From the NCBI GenBank assembly GCA_016791325.1, contig JAEUMU010000016.1:1-11100 (forward strand): a DNA stretch of 11,100 nt. The letters are read 5' to 3'. Of the stretch, positions 8,184 to 11,100 are shown piece after piece. The notes below the pieces were generated by a model. The model made no database searches and was not told where the DNA came from. It saw nothing but the letters and a program-made list of their open reading frames with translations. Source of the stretch: Hyphomonadaceae bacterium. Its GTDB lineage: Bacteria; Pseudomonadota; Alphaproteobacteria; Caulobacterales; Aquidulcibacteraceae. The translations under genes were made by a program, and so were the position numbers. Each line of letters begins with the position of its first letter. Position 1 is the first letter of the stretch.

Positions 8184-8589
8184 GCCGCCCCGCACGCAGC
8201 GTGGCGAATTCATCCAACTCCGCGTTCTCACGCTTTTCGGCGGCGGCCTTTTGGCGCGCCTCCTCCAGCTCCACCAGGCGCTCGAACTTGCGCATCTCGA
8301 TATGTGCTTCTGCTATCAACGCGCGTAGCCGCTCAATCTCCTGCTCGATCGTCTCTGCTTCGGCCGCGAGCGATCGTCTCCCCTGCAATGCGAGCTGCAC
8401 ATAGCCGCCGTACGCACGCTGCGATTCATAATCGCGCGCGGCGACCGTTTGCTCGCGCAAGATGGCCTGCTCGTGTGCAGCCGCCCGCTCGCTGACCAGC
8501 GCGGCCCTTGAGATTTGCTCCGCCAAGGCGCGGCGCAGTGTCTCCAGATCGCGCTGGGCGAGCTTCAGCAAGGTGCGCAATGATTTCAT
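8170..8589 (-). CDS. fliJ: Flagellar export protein FliJ
   Basis: FliJ is a small coiled-coil protein that inserts into the FliI hexamer like the gamma subunit of F-ATPase and links it to FlhA. The 139-residue product is almost wholly charged and helical, with long stretches rich in Glu, Arg, Ala and Leu (for example [20 protein letters not shown] and [18 protein letters not shown]). Its opening [20 protein letters not shown] is FliJ-like. The ATG (complement of 8587-8589) overlaps the fliI TGA as ATGA, so the two are translationally coupled. Sequence identity in this family is low, so the call leans on length, coiled coil and position after fliI. Its 3' end overlaps the convergent FlhG-like gene by 14 bases. 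Confidence 0.87.
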   Translation of the reverse strand: MKSLRTLLKLAQRDLETLRRALAEQISRAALVSERAAAHEQAILREQTVAARDYESQRAYGGYVQLALQGRRSLAAEAETIEQEIERLRALIAEAHIEMRKFERLVELEEARQKAAAEKRENAELDEFATLRAGRPSPR

Positions 8590-9905
8590 GACAACGCCTC
8601 AGCAAGTTGCGCAAAAGCCTGATCTATACTGCTCAATTCATCGCGCCGCTGCGAAAGAACCTGCTCTAGTGCGGGTCGCACGCGCATGGCTTCATCAACA
8701 TTTGCATCCGCGCCGGGTTTGTAGGCGCCAATGCGGATCAGCTCTTCCATCTCCGCATAAAGGCTGAGCGCGCCCCGCGCCCGCGCCACAAGCATGTTCT
8801 CTTCCTCGCTATGGCACATGGGCATGAGGCGCGAGATGGACTTCAGCACATTGATCGCCGGGTAGCGGCCGCGCTCTGCGATGGCGCGTTCCATAACGAT
8901 ATGGCCATCGAGAATGCCGCGCACGGCGTCGGCAATCGGCTCGTTGTGATCATCGCCGTCAACAAGCACGGTGAAAAGCGCGGTGATCGAACCTTTTTCG
9001 CCCTCGCGCCCAGGCCCTGCGCGCTCCAGCAGCTTTGGCAGCTCTGCGAACACGGAAGGCGTATAGCCTTTTGTCGTCGGCGGCTCACCAACTGAAAGCC
9101 CGATCTCGCGCTGCGCCATGGCGAAGCGCGTGACGCTGTCGACGAGCAGCAACACGTCGAGTCCCTCGTCACGAAAGTGCTCAGCAACGGCGCAGGCCAT
9201 GTGCGGCGCGAGCCGACGGCGCGCCGCGCTCTCATCCGACGTCGCGACAACGACGACCGAGCGACGCCGCCCCTCTTCGCCCAACGTGTCTTCAATGAAT
9301 TCCTTCACCTCGCGGCCGCGTTCGCCGACGAGCCCGATCACGATCACATCCGCATTGGCGCCGCGCGCCAGCATCGACATCAGCACCGATTTTCCAACGC
9401 CGGAGCCGGCAAAGATGCCCATGCGCTGGCCACGGCAGAGCGCAGCGAAAATGTTGAGCGCGCGTACGCCCACATCCAGCCTCGCACCGACACGCCCGCG
9501 GTCGTGCGCCAGCGGCGGCGGCGAACGCACCGCATGCGCACGCGCGCCTTGCGGCAGCGGCCCTTCGCGATCCACCGGCTGGCCAAAGCAGTCAATCACC
9601 CGCCCAAGCCACGCGCGCGAGGGGCGCACCATCTGCAGCCCCCCCTGCAGCGCTACGCGCATGCCGGGACGGATCGCCTCTATCGGATCGTAAGGGGCCA
9701 GCAGCGCACGATCGCCGCGGAACCCGACGATCTCGGCGCGCACCGGAACAGCGCCGAGCACCGTCGCCTGGGCGCCCAGCGCAAGTGCGTCAAGCGGCCC
9801 CGACGCTTCGATCAGCGCGCCAGAGAGGCCCGTAACACGCCCCTCGAACGCGCGCGTATCGAGCGCATCGACATCGACGATGAGGCGGGAGAGTGGTGAA
9901 TGCAT
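8586..9905 (-). CDS. fliI: Flagellar export-specific ATPase FliI
   Basis: FliI is the cytoplasmic ATPase that delivers and unfolds substrates at the export gate, related to the F1 beta subunit. From the preferred ATG (complement of 9903-9905) the protein has 439 residues, close to the usual 440-460. Walker A is AGSGVGKS (166-173). [15 protein letters not shown] (191-205) and Walker B VLLLVDS (251-257) follow. The alpha/beta ATPase signature [10 protein letters not shown] lies at 349-358. The reading frame stays open upstream to 9983, which would add 26 residues ([10 protein letters not shown]...); these look unlike FliI and would place the CtrA box inside the gene, so I reject that start. No strong ribosome site precedes 9905. 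fliJ follows in an ATGA overlap, and ctrA is divergent. Confidence 0.95.
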   Translation of the reverse strand: MHSPLSRLIVDVDALDTRAFEGRVTGLSGALIEASGPLDALALGAQATVLGAVPVRAEIVGFRGDRALLAPYDPIEAIRPGMRVALQGGLQMVRPSRAWLGRVIDCFGQPVDREGPLPQGARAHAVRSPPPLAHDRGRVGARLDVGVRALNIFAALCRGQRMGIFAGSGVGKSVLMSMLARGANADVIVIGLVGERGREVKEFIEDTLGEEGRRRSVVVVATSDESAARRRLAPHMACAVAEHFRDEGLDVLLLVDSVTRFAMAQREIGLSVGEPPTTKGYTPSVFAELPKLLERAGPGREGEKGSITALFTVLVDGDDHNEPIADAVRGILDGHIVMERAIAERGRYPAINVLKSISRLMPMCHSEEENMLVARARGALSLYAEMEELIRIGAYKPGADANVDEAMRVRPALEQVLSQRRDELSSIDQAFAQLAEALS

Positions 9906-9927
9906 GAACGCCGAGAGATGCACTGCT

Positions 9928-9946
9928 ATGGTTAAGCGAGATTTAC
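9928..9946 (-). promoter_or_regulatory. CtrA box in front of fliI
   Basis: Read on the minus strand, GTAA (9946-9943), seven bases, then TTAACCAT (9935-9928) fits TTAA-N7-TTAACCAT with one mismatch. The core GCTTAACCAT is identical to that in front of fliF, and fliI is CtrA-dependent in Caulobacter as far as I recall. The box ends only 22 bases before the fliI ATG, which is unusually close for an activator overlapping a -35 element. Confidence 0.6.
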
Positions 9947-9963
9947 CCTTTGCGCGCACCTTT

Positions 9964-10132
9964 GATTCCGGCGCCGAATCCAAATGGCGCCTTCAGGAGC
10001 TGCATGCGCAAGTGATGGTGCTTGTGAACGACGCACCCACAGACTCTTGCGCTCACCCGCGAATATGATTCTAAACGAACGCGACTGGTTCGGTTTTAAC
10101 TCGCGATTCATTCACTTCGGTAATGGTGAGTC
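9964..10132. promoter_or_regulatory. Cluster of six GANTC (CcrM-type) methylation sites upstream of ctrA
   Basis: GANTC occurs at 9964-9968, 9976-9980, 10042-10046, 10067-10071, 10105-10109 and 10128-10132, six palindromic sites in 169 bases. Reading the rest of the window by eye I find only about fifteen, mostly inside genes. GANTC is the target of the cell-cycle methyltransferase CcrM. In Caulobacter the ctrA P1 promoter is controlled by methylation of such a site, together with GcrA. The cluster lies just where the promoter of ctrA, and of divergent fliI, should be. The function is inferred; the sites themselves are plain in the sequence. Confidence 0.7.
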
Positions 10133-10138
10133 GAAACC

Positions 10139-10150
10139 GTTAAATTAACC
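10139..10150 (+). promoter_or_regulatory. Inverted CtrA half-sites in the ctrA promoter region
   Basis: GTTAAATTAACC carries TTAAC on the plus strand (10145-10149) and TTAAC on the minus strand (10143-10139), back to back around one base. It ends 41 bases before the ctrA ATG. A further TTAAC lies at 10096-10100. CtrA autoregulates its own gene in Caulobacter, so these are candidate autoregulatory sites. None has the direct-repeat TTAA-N7-TTAA spacing, which lowers confidence. A matching -10 is not evident. Confidence 0.5.
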
Positions 10151-10191
10151 TCGGGGCGGCGTGACCAGCGCTGGGGTCGGAGAGGGCTAAA

Positions 10192-10908
10192 ATGCGGGTC
10201 TTGCTGATTGAGGACGATAGCGCGACAGCGCAGGGCATCGAGCTGATGCTCAAGTCCGAAGGGTTTAACATTTACTCGACCGATCTGGGCGAGGAAGGCA
10301 TCGACCTCGGCAAGCTCTATGATTACGACATCATCGTGCTGGACCTGACGCTGCCTGACATGCACGGCTACGACGTGCTGAAGCAGCTGCGCGTGGCGCG
10401 GGTCAATACGCCGATCCTGATCCTTTCCGGCACCGCCGATATCGATACCAAGGTCCGCGGCCTCGGCTACGGCGCTGACGATTACATGACCAAGCCGTTC
10501 AATAAGGACGAGTTGATCGCGCGGATCAACGCCATCGTCCGCCGCTCGAAGGGTCACGCTCATTCCGTTATCAAAACGGGCGACGTGGTCGTGAACCTCG
10601 ACGCCAAGACGGTCGAAGTTACCGGCCAGCGCGTTCACCTGACCGGCAAAGAATACCAAATGCTGGAGCTACTCTCGCTCCGCAAAGGCACGACGCTGAC
10701 CAAGGAGATGTTCCTCAATCATCTCTATGGCGGAATGGACGAGCCGGAATTGAAGATCATCGACGTCTTCATCTGCAAATTGCGCAAGAAGCTGGCGGCC
10801 GCCACTGGCGGCGAGCACTACATCGAAACGGTGTGGGGCCGGGGTTATGTTCTGCGCGATCCGCAGGAAGCGGGCGTGACCCAGACGGGCGGCGTCGCCG
10901 CGGCGTAA
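10192..10908 (+). CDS. ctrA: Cell-cycle response regulator CtrA
   Basis: CtrA is the OmpR-family master regulator of the alphaproteobacterial cell cycle. In Caulobacter it activates flagellar, chemotaxis, pilus and division genes and blocks replication initiation, and it is phosphorylated through the CckA-ChpT relay. The 238-residue protein has a receiver domain (1-118) with acidic pocket Glu7/Asp8/Asp9 ([11 protein letters not shown]), phospho-acceptor Asp51 (VLDLTLPDM) and Lys101 (MTKPF). The winged-helix output domain (about 124-230) includes [37 protein letters not shown] and [13 protein letters not shown], which to my recollection match Caulobacter CtrA almost residue for residue. The C-terminus ends in VAAA, keeping the terminal Ala-Ala used by ClpXP for cell-cycle degradation; the tail is a few residues longer than the 231-residue Caulobacter protein. 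AGAGGG at 10181-10186 is a good ribosome site for the ATG. Confidence 0.98.
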   Translation: MRVLLIEDDSATAQGIELMLKSEGFNIYSTDLGEEGIDLGKLYDYDIIVLDLTLPDMHGYDVLKQLRVARVNTPILILSGTADIDTKVRGLGYGADDYMTKPFNKDELIARINAIVRRSKGHAHSVIKTGDVVVNLDAKTVEVTGQRVHLTGKEYQMLELLSLRKGTTLTKEMFLNHLYGGMDEPELKIIDVFICKLRKKLAAATGGEHYIETVWGRGYVLRDPQEAGVTQTGGVAAA

Positions 10909-10977
10909 ACCTCCCGTAGCATAGAATTTCTGTTAGATATCCTCAGCGCCAGCGCATCGGCGCGTGGTGGGTATCGC

Positions 10978-11100
10978 ATGATAAATCGTCGAACCGTGCT
11001 GATGGCGGCGACCGCAGCGGCGGCGGGCTGCGCTAACGCGCCCTCTGGCGGCGCCAACTCCGGCGCGGACGAAGAATTTCGCGACCTGGTGACACGCATG
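10978..11100 (+). CDS. Probable exported lipoprotein with a twin-arginine-like signal (5' part only)
   Basis: The frame opens at ATG 10978 and runs off the window after 41 codons. The N-terminus MINRRTVLMAATAAAAGC has an RR pair followed by a hydrophobic Ala-rich segment and a lipobox-like AAGC with Cys18, so it resembles a Tat-type lipoprotein signal. The mature start is a Ser/Gly/Asn-rich spacer followed by an acidic segment (GADEEFRDLVTRM). GTGGTGGG at 10964-10971 could be the ribosome site. The gene starts 69 bases after ctrA on the same strand, with no clear terminator between them, so partial cotranscription is possible. The family cannot be named from this much sequence; a DUF885-type or other exported hydrolase would fit, but this is a guess. 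Confidence 0.6.
   Translation, partial: MINRRTVLMAATAAAAGCANAPSGGANSGADEEFRDLVTRM

Noticed and set aside
9880..10068. Small plus-strand ORF (62 codons, or 46 from ATG 9928) between fliI and ctrA
   Set aside because: It overlaps the fliI start, the CtrA box and the GANTC cluster, has no good ribosome site, and its third-position GC (about 57% by hand count) is well below that of the neighbouring genes. Not recognisable as a protein.
10946..10963. Hairpin GCGCC...GGCGC after ctrA as a terminator
   Set aside because: Only a 5-bp stem with an 8-base loop and no following T tract; not enough to call a terminator.
1..11100. Mobile element, CRISPR, tRNA/rRNA or defence island
   Set aside because: No transposase, integrase, repeat array, inverted terminal repeats or RNA gene was seen. 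Every large stretch is explained by flagellar or cell-cycle genes, and no gap exceeds 300 bases.

Overview
The window is a GC-rich (roughly 63-65% by eye) alphaproteobacterial chromosomal segment, most likely from the Caulobacterales (Caulobacter or Hyphomonadaceae-like). Three things point there. The gene order fliF-fliG-flbE(fliH)-fliN-flbD-flhA is the one I recall for the Caulobacter fliF operon. The master cell-cycle regulator CtrA is present and near-identical to the Caulobacter protein in its output domain. TTAAC-type CtrA half-sites and GANTC (CcrM methylation) sites occur in the gene starts.

Layout. Positions 1-84 hold the probable last codons and intrinsic terminator of an upstream gene. 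Positions 98-7286 hold a six-gene plus-strand operon preceded by a CtrA half-site: fliF (MS ring), fliG (rotor switch), flbE/fliH (regulator of the export ATPase), fliN (C-ring), flbD (sigma54 enhancer-binding activator) and flhA (export gate). Junctions inside it are 1-base overlaps or gaps of 4-24 bases. After a 93-base gap with a near-consensus CtrA box comes a MinD/FlhG-like ATPase gene (7380-8183). It meets the minus-strand fliI-fliJ pair (export ATPase and its coiled-coil partner, 8170-9905) tail to tail with a 14-base overlap. A 286-base divergent intergenic region carries CtrA motifs and six GANTC sites and separates fliI from ctrA (10192-10908, plus). The window ends inside a gene for a probable Tat/lipoprotein-type exported protein.

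How it works together. CtrA, the class I regulator, is expected to activate fliF, fliI and possibly flhG through the motifs seen here. Those genes build the MS ring, C-ring and export apparatus. FlbD, encoded inside the same operon, should then switch on the later sigma54-dependent rod, hook and filament genes. The window therefore puts two levels of the flagellar regulatory hierarchy and their early structural targets in one locus.

I see no mobile element, CRISPR array, tRNA, rRNA or foreign-looking island. The interest lies in regulation (clustered GANTC sites, a CtrA box placed very close to the fliI start), in an FlhG-like ATPase without FlhF and without the FlhF-stimulating motif, and in the co-location of ctrA with flbD. 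I do not see a wholly new system.
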